Source of the DNA: Hydractinia symbiolongicarpus
Lineage: Eukaryota; Cnidaria; Hydrozoa; Anthoathecata; Hydractiniidae
Direction: 5' to 3'
Assembly: GCF_029227915.1 (NCBI RefSeq)
Contig: NC_079889.1
Span: forward strand, 3,410,001 to 3,474,000
Length of the DNA stretch: 64,000 bases
Part shown: in pieces, positions 46,601 through 61,600 of the stretch
Layout of the letters: the number at the start of each line of letters is the position of its first letter
How positions within the stretch are numbered: position 1 is the first letter of the stretch
Notes under the pieces: model-generated
Database searches by the model: none
Told to the model about the DNA's origin: nothing
The model's input: only the letters and a program-made list of their open reading frames with translations
Translations under genes and position numbers: made by a program

Positions 46601-49600
46601 AATCTACTTATATCTATATATCTACCCTCTACTTATATCGAAATTTTAATCCCTCTACTTAAATCAAAAACAAAAATCATGTTCTTAAGAACAAGCTTGA
46701 AGAGTCAAATAGCAGTTGTTAAGCTGCGGGACCCCTAGAAACAATGTAAACGCCCAACAAAGTATAGTAAACAGAAATTTGAAATGTCCTCAAAGTTGTT
46801 AGCCAGTTAAAAAAATGCTACGAGCAATAAAAAAGCACAACATAAAATAACGAAATCCTACATTGAACAAGCACAGAGAGCGATGTCGTCTTTTTCAGGA
46901 CACCATTATCAACATGACATTCGTATGTCCCGTCATTTGACACATCTAACGAAGGGATGATCAATCTTTGATTGGTTGAGATTAATTTCCCTCCTTTCTT
47001 CCATTCATAAGAGATGACGTTATTTGCAGTTGCGACGCACGTCACATTTAAGACGTCATTTTTGGAATACGTGCTCGTCAATGGAGAGATGACAGGGTCG
47101 TTCATGTCTGTATAAAAAAAGGAATGAATAGCGAAACGTTTAGAAGTATTCGCTATCAAGGTCATTTCCAGTTAAAAAAAGGTCGTGGAAAATCAGTAAC
47201 ACGCCTTTAAAAAAAGTTAACTCCACTACCAGAAAATTTTACTAGTGAAATAGCACATCGACTGAAAAGTTTCTTCCGTAGCGATTGGAATATAAAAAAA
47301 TTCGCGCCAAATGCAACAAAAGTAGAACAAATCTCCACTACATTATTTTGCAGAAAAAATATTTTTTCTTTCTCTAGAAAAACATCCAACGCATGCGCAA
47401 TGACAACTTACGAGTTATTTTGATAAAGTTTTCAATTAAAAGATGTAAGTGGACACCTATTACATATGGGAGCTACCATCAGCAGTCTAAAATCTCGTAA
47501 CAATAAAAACAACTTACACAATATGTCCACTTTTAGTTGATTTGAAATTTTGTCACCAACAGAATTAGTCACAACGCATGTATAAACCCCAGCATCATCT
47601 CGTCGCGCATTTTCGATAGTCAAGTACCCGGTCACACTTGCTATGCTAAAATTATCTTTCCGCCACGCGTATGACAAAGGCGCCGTTCCATCTCCCTTAC
47701 ACATCAAAAGGAATGTATCACCCTCCTTCGTTCTGTTGTTTGATGAAGAGGTTAGTATTGGTATAGCCAAATCTATCAGAAGAATCGATATTGGTATACA
47801 TAAAGGAAGAAAAAGTCTTTTCTACATTTTTTTAAAAAGATTTTCCCTGAAGTTATCTCTAAAGAATAAAATAAAAATGAAATAAAAACATAGGGAGCAC
47901 AATGAGTAACCTGCATCTTACTTAAAAACAAAGTGTACATACTCCAATTTTAACTTACACCTCACAGTGACAACAACTTTTACAGTTTTCTCGCCAACTG
48001 AGCTTCTCGCATGGCATGTATACTTGCCGCCATCTTTAATTTTGGCGTTACGTACCACAAGTAAAGAATTGTTCACTACGGTGTTACCATCTTTCGTCCA
48101 AGCGTAATCAATAAAGGTTGGCGTTCCAATTGCAGAACAGGAAACAACGATGTCTTCACCTTTACTGACAGTCAATGCACTGGTATTCACTGTTGGAGAG
48201 TCCAGATCTAAAAAAGTTAAAAAAAAAATGCTAGAGACTTTAAACGATTATATATTACAGTTAACTCCCGGTAACTCGGACACCGGATAACTCGAACTTT
48301 CATTATCACGAACCATTTTCTTGGGTCCCTTGAACTTTTGTTAATACTTTCTTATGGAAAACCCTGCTTAACTCGATCTTTGCATAACTCGAATATTCGT
48401 TAACTCGACCCATTTTTTGCCCTTAATATGGTCAATTTCCATAACATTAAAGATGGTAGCGATTTCTGATTTTTTATTGGTTGTTAAGCAAGTTGCCTTT
48501 CTGTAAGTTCGTAGTAGTCGACTTAACCTTAACTTCCAAGCTACTAAAACAGGGGCGCCAAATACAATTTAATGAGCATGCCCGGATAATAACCGCTGGA
48601 AGTTGCGACCGTGAACAACTTAATTACAAGCAGGTTTTATAAACATCATGAAAATATAATAATCTTTACTCTGCACTACTTTATTGTGCGAAATATTCGC
48701 GTTCACACTAGCCTACAATCGTGGTCACAATATGTTGGGACAAGACAGCGAATTTCGAAGTTCACCACCACAAGTAATTGCGTAGGCTCATTCTATGTTA
48801 GATTCACACATCTTGAACTTGTCAAAATTCACTTGTCAATGTTCAAAGTGGACCTAGAACTTCGGATCTTAGGTTATTTGGTAAGTACGAAGTTTTTAAA
48901 ATGTGCTATTTGTTGCTGACGTTAGCAAGGCCATTAATCACGAATTTCGGGATCTTCGTGGTCCCCGACGTGAATTATGTAAGTGTGTGGGCGTGCTAAA
49001 GAATGCGACCAGCAACTTTTTAACACTCTCTGCCTGGCCTGCTTGTGTGCAAAAGTAGCGACTTTGCAGCCTGCCGGCTGTAGAGTATTGACAATTGGAC
49101 TCTTTTGTCCATATTTGGATAATAAGTAAAAAACTGCCTTAGTCTCAATATTTTTGTCCACGATTGTAGTTAACTAAGCTTTTTTCGAGGATATCAAATT
49201 CAGTTTCTCTCAAAGGAAAGCTTAGATGCAAACAAATGTCACAGCAAATCCATAAAATTCAAATCCAGCTCATAGCAAACAGCGAATTACAATCAACCAA
49301 TGAGCACAAAAGCGGCGTGGTCACATCCTCTCAAATAATATAATAATTTACTATATTTGTTTAGGTGAGTGAACAAATAGAATAGAACAATAAAAAAAAT
49401 CAATAAAAAAGCGCGGTCAGTATCAAAATCGTTTGAGACACAGCGTAATTTTTTCCACCTTAAGTAATTCGATTTCCTGGTAGTAAGAAAAATTATGCTG
49501 GGGCTGCTGACTACGTCCACACAAGTTCACGAATTTCATAAGGAAGCCTGTTATTTATGAAATTAAATTTCCGGGAAATGGTAAACACTAATTTTCTGTT

Positions 49601-52600
49601 TATACCAGTTTCATAATTTTATAAAGATCTTATGAACTTCAAAGCCAATACTTGTTTTTTTTATAAGCATTTTTTAGAAGCAATAAAAGGTGTGCCGCTC
49701 TAATTCAAAGACTTTTAAGAACAATTTTCAACTTCTTTTTGAGATGACGGTTTTTTTCATACAAAAAATGAGAAAATTTGAGGCCATTTTTATTTTTTTT
49801 TCTAAAAATTTATGAATAGAGTTTTAAAGGTGATACTATCAAAAGAACAAATGATTGCTGTACTCATGAAGCATTGCTATGCATTGGGAAGATAAACACG
49901 TGGCAGGTTGTAACATTTGAATTGAGGAGAATTGAGGAGAAAGTTGCTAATAAATCTACTTTTACAAATCTAAGAAGAATTGAGAAGTTTTGGAGGCGTG
50001 ACGACCCTGTTTCTTAATTTTGATTATAAATAAATTTCCACGAAATATACGCCACGAAATTTCGCGAAAAAAGAAAATTTCTGGATAAGGAAACACCCCA
50101 TGAAGAAGAAATCATTGGACGTATCGAGAAAAAAAATCTAAATATTCTAAAAATATATAAAAATGCTTACAGTTAACAGTAATGCTCTTCTTCGCAGAGA
50201 ACTTTGTACCGGCACTATTCGAAGCTGAACATTTATAATCCCCAGCAGCATCACGCTGGAGCGTTTCGAATATCAAAACACTCTCCTTTGCATCATTTAC
50301 TAGCACGTCCTTCTTATACCACTGGTAAGTGATTGGCGTTGTGCCATCTACTGTGCAGGAGAGCATGATGCAGCCTCCTTCACTAGGATTCAAAGTTGGT
50401 ACCACGGTTAAAACCGGAACATTTAAAACTGAAAAGAAAAAAAGTTTAATAACAAAATTCTGTATGATTAAATGGCACCTTTTGTACCAGAAAATCACTA
50501 TTTCATGCCTGGACTTTGAACTTTACATTACAAAATGTTGCCAGCGGTGACAAAAAGAAGCAGTATGCACATGCGCATAAAGAGAGAGTATTGCTTAGAA
50601 AAGGGGTGTACATAAGGAAGAACACAAACAGTGCTATAAGAAGCCTAAGGGGGTTAAATCCCACCTACCCTGCCCCACCTTAGTAATACAAGAACATAAG
50701 AAAACAATGCCGTATCTTTCTTGCCCTTTTAAAACCAATTGCAATTTCCACCAATCTAGAGGTGCTTAATTACACCTACCCTCATCCCCCACCCCCCAAA
50801 ACTGTGGTTTTTTGGTCTCTCGAGACAGTAAATGTAAACCCTTTCAAAAATAATTTGCTTCCTACAGAACTGGTAAATACAACATAGCTTACCGTCCTCA
50901 GCGACACTTAATGTTGCAGTACGAACTCCAACAGTATTTTCCACTTGACATTTGTACACTTTACTGCGCGACGAATTGTTTTCAATCACAAGATGTGATT
51001 TGTTGGAAATTCGCGCCTCATTCTCATACCACACATACGTTGGGGGCGGGTCACCACGTGTCGTGCAAGTTAAATTCATTAAATTTCCATTTGTTGTTTT
51101 GGAAATAACTGGTGTTTCCAGATCTAAATATAGTAAAACGTGGCCGTATTGTCGCTGGATAATGCAGCGGAAAAAGGTTTTAGATGGAATGAAAGAAAGA
51201 ATTCACCGATTTAACAAATAATACTACATTGGCTTGGCTGGTACCTGACTTAGAATGGTGATTTAATCTTAACTCTTATCCTCAGTGAAAAAACAAGTTG
51301 AACCTTGTAGGTTAAACTAATGTAAAAATACTTGAAAAGTTCTCTAAGCATCTTTTTTAGGGAAACTATATATATTTCCGGGAATTTGATAAATTTGGGA
51401 ATTATGTGTATTAACTGGTTATTATGCATAGTAACAATAACCTTAATCCTTGTACATAATACGCAGAGATATACATAATGTCCAACTGGTCATATTTCCT
51501 ATGCCACATACACACTTATTTAAATAAATTTTTCTGCCTACGCGAATTGAATAAAACAACCAGCGTATAAGCTGGTGTAAATTGCAAAAAAATCTACAAT
51601 ATACTTTTTTGATTGCTTCCAACTTTTCATAAGAACAAAAAGATCTTTACTCTTTGAAAAAACTTTATATTTTTCAAAAAAATAAATGTATAGATGTGAA
51701 AGTTACACATTTCTCGAATTAACAGACAAACAGTAGAACCTAAGTTGGTTTCCCAATAACAGAACAATGTTGAGGGACTGCTACAGCAGTCTTCGTTACA
51801 GCTTCATTGGAAACACATGTTGTACAACAAAGCAACGCAAGGGATGTTCCACAACAAAATGATGTAGGGATTAAACCTTATCAAAGGAAAAAAAAATATG
51901 TTGAAAGGACTTGCGAGATTTTCACTTGCTCTTGAACCCAAAGGAAACAAAAAATATAGACCCTCAGCCAACTAGGGTTAAAATAGCGAATTTTATTACA
52001 AAATCAGTAGATTGAAACTTACATATAACGGTGACATTGATTGGCTTGGAAGTCTTCTCTCCTACCAAATTACTAACTTGGCATGTATACTCTCCACCGT
52101 CTTGTTTTTTAATATCATTAATAATCTTCAATTGACTGGTAGATGATACCTGGATGCCATTTTTGTACCATGAGTATGCGATGGGAGAGGTGCCATTACC
52201 TGCGCATGTTAAAGCCATTGCGCTTCCTGCTGAAACTCTGTTCGTATGATATGACGTAATTACAGGTTCGTCCAAGTCTAAAAACATCGATAAAACAAAT
52301 TTAGTTCCGGTAGCAAACCGTAAACGTGTTTGCTTTTCGCGAGTGAAATTGTTGCAAGCTCGCTACATGACGTTTCTGAAGAAATTGTGATATTGAGTCT
52401 CAATGCAAAATGTGCTTCTCCAATATTAATACACACACATGCACAAAAATGTGTTGAAATTTCGCAAGAATAACATTATTGTGTTTAGGAACACAGAAGA
52501 AAACAAAAAACCCTGAAAGATACAGGAATACAAAAGGCGCTACAATAAACAACAGATCTAGACAAAAACAAAAGAAGTAATTCAAACTAAATTAAACAAG

Positions 52601-55600
52601 GATACAAACAAGAATAATGTGAATATAATACAAATATAATACAAGTAAATTTTAATCGAATTCTTAACGAATATGTCGTTAACTAGTCGTTAACCTGCGC
52701 AAAAATCTACGGAGTCGCCGGTCTTTAAATTACACGCTATTTCATGTGCCTGTTGCACCGCTTTTCTTGCGGACAGACAGACAAAATACGGCTATTATTA
52801 TAGAGATCAAAGTAGGCAACATTTGTGCACCAGAGCTTGTCACTTCTGCAGTAGCTTTACATGTGTCAATCACACCAACGCTCAATCTTGCACAATGCTG
52901 CAACCAACCTAGGTAACGACAATACCAGCTTGCCGTAACCGCGATATTACGTTAGATCAATTCATCAGACAAGTTAGAAAATTAACATTCTTCATTTTCC
53001 TTTATGTTTTATCCATAAGAGGTATACTTAATGCTTAAATGACCCAAAAATATTTATTGGTTCATTAAAAAAGACGGACAACTCTTGTAGCGTCAATTTA
53101 CAGTCTAAGAATATCTATGTACACATAATTATCATTATTTACTCTTATTCTTTTTGACGAACACATTAGAAAGAACTAAACGAATATTATTGACCATTGC
53201 TTTTCTAATGATGACCGTACTCTACTTTTCTGAAGAGTATGGTACACAAAACACAACTTTCGTCAATGACAAATTTAGCGCGCTTTTTTAAATTTTTATC
53301 TCAAAAGGAGGCGCTTATTACTTTTTTTTAAAAAAAAAGCAAATTCTATAAACTTTATTCTCATAATTTTTTATTTATAAAAAAAAATAGAATAGTTGGC
53401 AGTTTAACGGGAAGTTGGGTCCTGCAAAATTTGAGGCCATCACCAAGAACAAGAGAATTACAATAATTCTATCAAGAAAAAATATACCCACTTTAAAATG
53501 ACATTTGACGAATCAAAAATAGTTAAACAGCCTTTTTGAAATGATTTTATTTTAATAAAACCTATAGTCGAGAGGGGCGCGTATTAACAAATTTTTCCCT
53601 AACCCCAGGGCGTTTATTTAAAAGGGGGGCTTATTGGGCAAGGGGCGCTTAATTCGTCATTTACGGTAACCGTACCGGTCAAAAAGATCAAAAACTTACA
53701 AATTGACAAGGGAAAGATAAACCCCACCCCTAAAATATGTCAAGAGGGGCCAGCTCGCAACAAATACGCCCGTTTATTTAATTTTTGACCTTTATAATTA
53801 GCTGATCTATTTTAACCTAAATTCAACATGAAACTTTGTTAACTTACATTGAACATCTATATTGACACTGGAACTCTTTTTGCCAGCACTATTATTTACT
53901 TCGCAAATGTATTCGCCACGGTTAAGAGGGCTTGCATTTGTGATCTGTAAAGATGGTCCTGTCGCAGCAACGATACCATCTTTAATCCAACTATATGTTG
54001 CTGAGGGGTTTGAGAGTGTGCTGCAAGTTAGAGTGATGTTCGTTCCTTTGGTGATTGGATTTGATGGAAGAGTAACAATTGGCGTATCGATATCTAAAAG
54101 TAAAATGATATCAGACATGTGGAATTAACATACAGAAAAGAGCATATATATGTGTTTACTACATGCCGTATGTGCCGAAGTTCTATTATTGAGACCCAGA
54201 CAATTAATAGTAACTGATAGCAGTTACAATGTCCTATTGCGGTTATAAGGCGAATAAAATAAAAATTATATACTTTGTGCATTGCTGACATAATGCCTAG
54301 TAGTGAACTGGGTTCGATCTTCGGTCCACAGAACTGAGAGTCACAGACAAAACCTCTACACTACGTGCGACTATATGTAAGCGACGCACTCAAAGGCATA
54401 CATATATTTTACGATCTTTATACCTTCATAGTTACTTCTACAAGAATGCTGAAGTTTGATCAAAATATATAAACGTTTAGGTATTGTTAGGTTTTTTTAA
54501 GTTATCATAAAAAAGCATTATTGGTTACTAAAGCAACCTAGTTTAATTCTTACTTTTGTAATCGATTTGCTAAATATTTCCCTTAGGTAACCATTAAAGT
54601 ACAAATACTAGCAAAATTTTATTCCTTTAAGATTTAACATAATGACCATTTAGCACTGGTAACTGTGTCACCAATCCCAACCGTTCTCTAACGGTTCATT
54701 ATAGCATTAGTTACTGCTTTATGTATCAGGAATTTTGAGCCTGAACCTTTTTCAGGCAGTAACATTTTATATGAATAAATTTTACTAATTTTACTTTTTG
54801 TGTTAATTTCATCATGTTTTTTTTAATAAAAAGTATTTTTATTAATTACATAAAGCTTTATAAATTTAACTGTCGGCGCGTGGCCTTGTGGTTATGGAGT
54901 TCGCTTCGCAATCAAAAGGTCCGTGGTTCGGTCCACAGCGCGGGCATGGTTAGCAAGTGCCTTTACCACAGCTACAGGTAAACCAATGCCATGTGAGGGA
55001 AATTGGGTAGGTATTACCGGTGTAAACCTAATGTATACATCCCGAGCACAGGAACCACATTGATAACAGTGTTTCCAACACTGAAGTGGCTTCCTGTACA
55101 AATATTCGGAATAATAATAAGATAAAGGGAAGGTTAATTAAAGAAATTTCTCAAAAGGACCTTTTTTCTAAATTACATGTTTTTTTTTAAAAGCATGACA
55201 TTTATAAGTATACGTAGGCTTAAATTTGGTAAGCATTATGTAAAGCCTTGGAAAATGTTGTAAAATTTATAATATGTAGTTAGATTTAATTTGTAATTAC
55301 TGATGTTCAAAATTCAAACGCAATATTTTTATTTTTCAAAATAAGTATATTTTGAGGCTGACCATGTGTTGTTCCTAAGCATATTTTAATAATTTTTTTT
55401 CCATTAAGCATAACCTAAGCATATTTTGTAACTGAAAAAGTACTTTTCATAAGCATCATTCAGCCTTATTTTGGAATTTCCATTGATATAAAAAACCCAT
55501 GTATTTCCACTTACATGTTATATCTAATGAGAACTGAAGTGACTCTGCACCACTTAAACGACTGGTCGTCACGCATTGATAACTTCCAGCATCAGATCTC

Positions 55601-58600
55601 AGAGCATGCATCAGAACAAACTGTTTTGTCGTTGTCCCATCTATCACACCATTTATTTTCCATTCGTACGTGACCGAAAGTGATGAGTTGCTGTGGCAAT
55701 TCAGAACTACACTGTTCCCTTCAATTGATTTCGTAGATGATATTACCTCTACATAAGGTCTGTTCATGTCTAGAGCAACAAACACAATCATAGCCTTAAA
55801 CAAATAAAATGGGTAATAGTTGGTATCTTTTTTAATAAAATGGCCTGAAATTTTGGAATGCCTGAAAAACGTGAATTTACCAAGCTGATGCGTTGTTTTT
55901 ATAAATTCTGATTCCAACAAGCCTCATTATGAAATAAAGGCTGGCTGGTACTGGTAACACAACTCCACAGAAACACACCAATCTGCTGCTTTTCGAAACC
56001 AAATTTAGAACTGCAAAAATACAGGTTGCCAAAAAAAAATTGAGATCAAAAACATTTTTTGGAACCGACTCCAGGGGTTTCAGTTTTCTATAATTATGTA
56101 CATTTAATATATGTATATATAATAATCTATGATACAACTGAAAGTTATAATTTTGTTCTAATGTAAAATTTATGTAAAGTTTAACATTGCAAAACTTTGG
56201 CTCTATACATTAAATAAAAAAAACTTACAATTCACAACCACATCCACTGAACTGTTCAATGATTCCACACCATTGTTAGCCACACAAGTATATAAACCTG
56301 CATTGGTGACCTGGATATTGGTAACAAGTAAATTTTGTGACGTGGACAGCACGGTATTTTTATGTATCCACTGATATGTAGCTGTTGGCTGGGCGGTTGT
56401 GGTACAACTTATATTCACGTTTTCTCCCTGCACAATGTTGGTCAATTTCGGTTGGATTGATATGACTGGCTGATCCATATCTGATAGAGTTAAAAGCAAG
56501 TTAGTAAAATGATGACGCCGTGTAATACATTATTATTATTATTACTACCAATTACCCAGGAAAGCCTTTTTATTTCCTAATAGGTAGTCCTAGTGCATTT
56601 AAAGCCGAGGAAGGCATGCAAGCACAACAACCGCTCAACTAAACAAGTTAGCAGAAAGGATCGATTCACACCTTTATAATCTCTGGCACGACTCTATCGG
56701 GGTTTGAACCTGAGACCTTCCGCACAGGTGGCAAACACTCACAGGTGGCAAACACTCTTCCACCAGGCCAACGGTTATTTACTCATTACAGGATATATTT
56801 AAAGAATGTACAAATATTTTAAAAATCTCTCTTTGTTAAGCGTTAGCTATTAGAGGATTGTCAGCTAAGTAGTTAGTGCGTTCACTGATGTTTAAAAACC
56901 ATAGTTGAATCTACAACTATAAGACAGTTGTCCAATTTTAACATAGAGTATGTTTCACTGATTGAAAGGGCTCAAGTAAGCTACAATAAAGTAAGAAATC
57001 ATAAAGTGCTATTAGAGTTAACAAGCGCAGAAAAAATGTTGTCAGTTTCATTTCAAGGCTAACCATAGTGGCCACGTTTATGTCAGAAAAATGAGAGCAA
57101 AATTAAAATCTACATACATTGAACTTCAAGGTTAACATCCATTGAATGTTTTACACCAACCGGATTCATTGCTGTGCATGTATACGCACCACTGTCGTTT
57201 CTCTTCAGGCTTTTTATAATCAGATTGGAAGTAGTTTCTGAAAGAGGATTGCCATCTTTGTACCATCCATAACTTAGCGGTGACGTGCCATCTGCCTTGC
57301 AAATCAACATTGCAAGGAGTCCTTCTCGTTGAGCAGCAGGGGGTAGAACTTTTAGGACTGGTAATTTCAAATCTAAACATAGAGATTTGGCAGTTAACTA
57401 TTTTTGTTTAAACAATAACGAGGTCTTTTATCACCATTGATTAGACCAGAGATTAAGCATGTTCCTGCAATACACATGAGCACTGGACCTGGGGGTCACC
57501 ATCCCGAAAACCGCATTTTGCTTTTCAGATGTAGAAAATCTAGCAGAGCTAAAGAAATTTTATAGGGGAAGAGAACTTGGTGGAAAGAAAATTTGATAAC
57601 TAAAATATTAAATTTAATTAAAAAACTAACTTGGATTTAACTTTGTGAATGATTCAAAAACCTCGATGAAACACATTCAAGCTTTTTTTTGGTCTTTGCA
57701 ATTCAAGCAACAACGTCACTCAGAAGGCATTAAAAATCAGACGCATTATGACAACCATTTACATGCAGAGACATACAAAATTCTCTGATTATTAAAAATT
57801 ATTGGGTAGCAAAGAAATTAATAATGGTGGATTTTTTTGGATGCTTACAATAACTGCTTGATGATGTCGAAGTTGATAATTCACCAGCAATGTTCCTTGC
57901 AATGCATTTGAAACTTGCAATCTGTGATGTATTCAAGCCATTTACAACTACAAAGCTTTCATTAGAGGCTATCACATCATTCTCTTTCCATACATACGTC
58001 GGTTCAGGATAGCCACTGGCATGACAAGTTAAATTTTGCGATGACCGAGATATGTTGCTTTTGGTGATTACGGGAGGTTCAATGTCTATAATATATCAGA
58101 AATGCTTTTTAAGAGTCGAAAACATGGTTTTAGAAAGGGAAAACATTCTAGTAGAGTTTAGTGAAGGCAACCAACAGGTTGTGTGTGGCAAAAAAACATT
58201 GAAAAATTGAAATATAAACCAAGCAGACGTTTTGTATCTTTGCCACAAGTGACAAAAAAATTGAAAACGAATTTTGCTTTGCAGAAAATCTAGTTGGCCT
58301 TGTTTTTATCTCACAATGTTCTTAAAAAGTATTGAATCTCTATTGGCCAAAATGTTATGCTGCATAGTACGGTTGATGGAGAAATACTACATAACGTATT
58401 ATACAAGATAACAAAATAAATTTCTTACATGTAACATTCAACAAAGCTGTGGCTGACTTTTCCCCTGCATTATTTGTAACTACACACTTGTAAAGACCTT
58501 GATCATCCAGTTGGACGTTACTAATGTATTTCACATAGGTATTTCCACTAATCAAGAAACCATTTAAGTACCACTTGTACACCAAGTCACCACTCCCTTC

Positions 58601-61600
58601 TGCACTACATGACAATATGACTGCTTGTCCTCGCCGGGGTTGTGATGTTTGATCAATTGAGAGAGATGGTTGGTTCAGGTCTACAACATAATAGAGAAAA
58701 GTTATTCACTAGGGTTTTAAATGTTCAATATAAAAATCCCTGACTTATCTAAGTTTGTCTTGACATAATTTCCTAATGCTTTCTAAACTCAACCTTAAAA
58801 GTTTGATATTAACAGTTTGCTGAAATACCAAATTATAGCCAAACACAGAGTTACTCATAGACAGTTCAGGAATGTATACATTCTGAAAACATTACAAATA
58901 CTATGAACGTTGTCAAAAATTAAAAAAAACCCACAGGTATTTCAGTTTACCAGATGCTGTACAGATTCTAGTAAGATATATAAAATTTTGTAAGTTAACA
59001 AGAAGAAACAAAAGATTTGCGTTTCATACTCACATTCCACTGTTATGGCCATAGCAGACATCTCACTACTAATAGAATTTGATACCAAACATTCGTATGT
59101 TCCCTTGTCAGCATACTGGACATTACTGATTGTGAGTATAGACGAATTAGAGATAAGTTTACCCTTATGTTTCCAGGTATACGTTACATACGGATGACCT
59201 GTTGAAATGCATTCAGCGGAAACAGTTTCACCTTTAGTCACTGTTATGGCATTGGGATTTATTACAGGTTTATCAAGATCTAAATAACAGAAAAATATCT
59301 TAAGGTATGGCACACATCTGATCTAAGACTGGCACACATCTGATTTTCCACTAAAACCTTTGCAACTGAATATAGTCAGTAGTGTAAACAAAAAATCAAC
59401 TAACTACCTGAACAAGAAAGTATAAAATAAAGCAGTTAGAAGTTTAACAATGGACATTAGATATAAAACCTGACATTAGATATAAAACCTAAGAGTAACT
59501 ACCATCTTACCATCTGCAATTGCTAACTGAAAAGAATGAAACAAGTCATACATCAAAAATATCAACCCATTGGTCCTAGATGTACGGTGGCATATTTGTG
59601 CCATTCTAACTTTTATTAAAGTTTAACTCGTTTTTAAGATATAACTCGAGTAATACCTTATAACTTGAGTTACAATTTTAACTTCAGTTGTAACTCTAAT
59701 TCGAGTTATAACTGAAGTACGAGTTAAAACTTAACTTAACTTCAGTTAAAACTTATAACTCGAGCAATAATTTTAACTTCAGTTATAAACTAAAACTCGA
59801 GATATAACTCAAAACGCGAGTTAAACTTTAACTTCAGTTATAACTTCTAACTCGGTTACAATTTGTAACTCGACTTATAAAAAAAAACTCTAGTTAAAAC
59901 TTAAAAACGAGTTAAACTTTAATATAAGTCGAGGTGGCACAATTATGCCACTGTATAGATGACTCGGCACAGACAAAACATAACAAATGAAAATCTACAT
60001 GCTTGACGAGCATTTTAAGCTTACATGAAACTTCCAATAAGTATATATTTGATTCTTTGCTCTCAAACTTTGTTGTCACAACACATTTATACAATCCAGC
60101 ATCGCTTCTTTTTAACTCTGTCAATATCAGAGAGTTTGCCACACTTGAAAGTAACGAATTGTTTCGAAACCAAGAATAAGAAGGGATACTCGAACTGTTA
60201 GCAAGACAATTCAGGATGATGGCACCATCCTTTTGTGGTGTGTAATTAAATGGCATTGCATTGATAAAAGGCTTGGTCAAATCTAAAAGTTGACAAAAAG
60301 AAAATTCAGACAAAACAAAATGCTACAAACGAATAAAAAGGCAACACAATAGTTTTACAAAAGACAGAAAAGGAGAGAAGGGAGAAAGTTTCGTTGTGTG
60401 GGTAAGATTAGGACATTTAAACGTTGTAAATTTAAAATATTTAAAACAAATTAAAACTGAACACTAATTGGCTGAAAATGGCAGAAGAAACCCTTGCATC
60501 TTTTCAGAAGTTCTGAAACAATTTAGAATTTTCTTTATTTTTTCCTACCAAAACGTTTTCACGAAAGAGAATTATAATGCAATAATTGTAGAAAGGTAAA
60601 ACTTACAGTCAAAATTCAATACAGTTGATGCAGTCTTGTTAAAATAACCATTACCAACTATACACTTGTATTCCCCCGCATGCGAGATGTTTACAGATGA
60701 AATGTTATAAGTAGATCCGGTGTAAATAATGCCCCCAGCATGAAACCACTCAAACGTAACAGGATCTGTGCCATTGGCTATGCATTTCAGCTCAACAGAA
60801 TCACCGATTTTAACACTCGAATGGGATAGTACTATGATTGGTGAATTCAGATCTATAAAAGAGAAATTATAGGTTATACTAAAAAAGAACAAAAAAACAT
60901 CCTTGTTTATTAGTTAAAGCTGTATGCAGCTGTATGCAAAGAAATCTTTTAAAATCCTTTTTGAGTATGCCAATTAATTAAAATGATACTGACTGCCTTC
61001 TGTGCTCTATATCCATGAATATGCATGCAAAAACACATATCTTAAACAAACAGCTAACAACTTACACGCTACATTCAATGGAACCGGTAAAGACTTTTTG
61101 TCACCGTAGGAACTGAATGTGGCACACGTGAAATTTCCACTGTCTGAATGTCTCACTTTTTCAAATAGCAAGTTAGATAAAGTTTCAGTTGGAATCAACA
61201 CGTCGTTCTTGTACCATTGGTAGCTGACAGAGTCCGATGCATTTGACATGCAAGTCATGGAAACACATTGTTGTGACTTAACCATGTCTGATGGAATTAC
61301 AGATAAGAAAGGCTGACGAAGGTCTATAATAACACATAAAAATTAATACAAATATATTCTTTAGATTTAATACATTTACCATATACTCAAAGTATGAAAC
61401 AAAAATTCAAAAAACAAACTGGCTATTCTAAGCGAAGGGAAGAGCCTAGTCTCTAAAAGTACATGGAAGCATAGATTTTATTTGCATATTAATACTAAAA
61501 AGGTATAAACAACATCTGCACGCACTCATCTCATTGCTAGAAACTTGAAATTAATTATCAAAAATATGTGTTTTTTATGTCAAAGGAACAGGGTGATGGT

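Noticed and set aside
46202-46662. Long overlapping ORFs (113-150 codons) on both strands across 46.2-46.7 kb
   Set aside because: They are products of the 33-bp minisatellite, whose length is a multiple of three; there is no domain and it lies in an intron of the Ig gene.
54872-54950. Functional tRNA gene
   Set aside because: A and B boxes are present but no acceptor-stem pairing is seen, and the sequence continues into a conserved SINE body with a second full copy at 33943.
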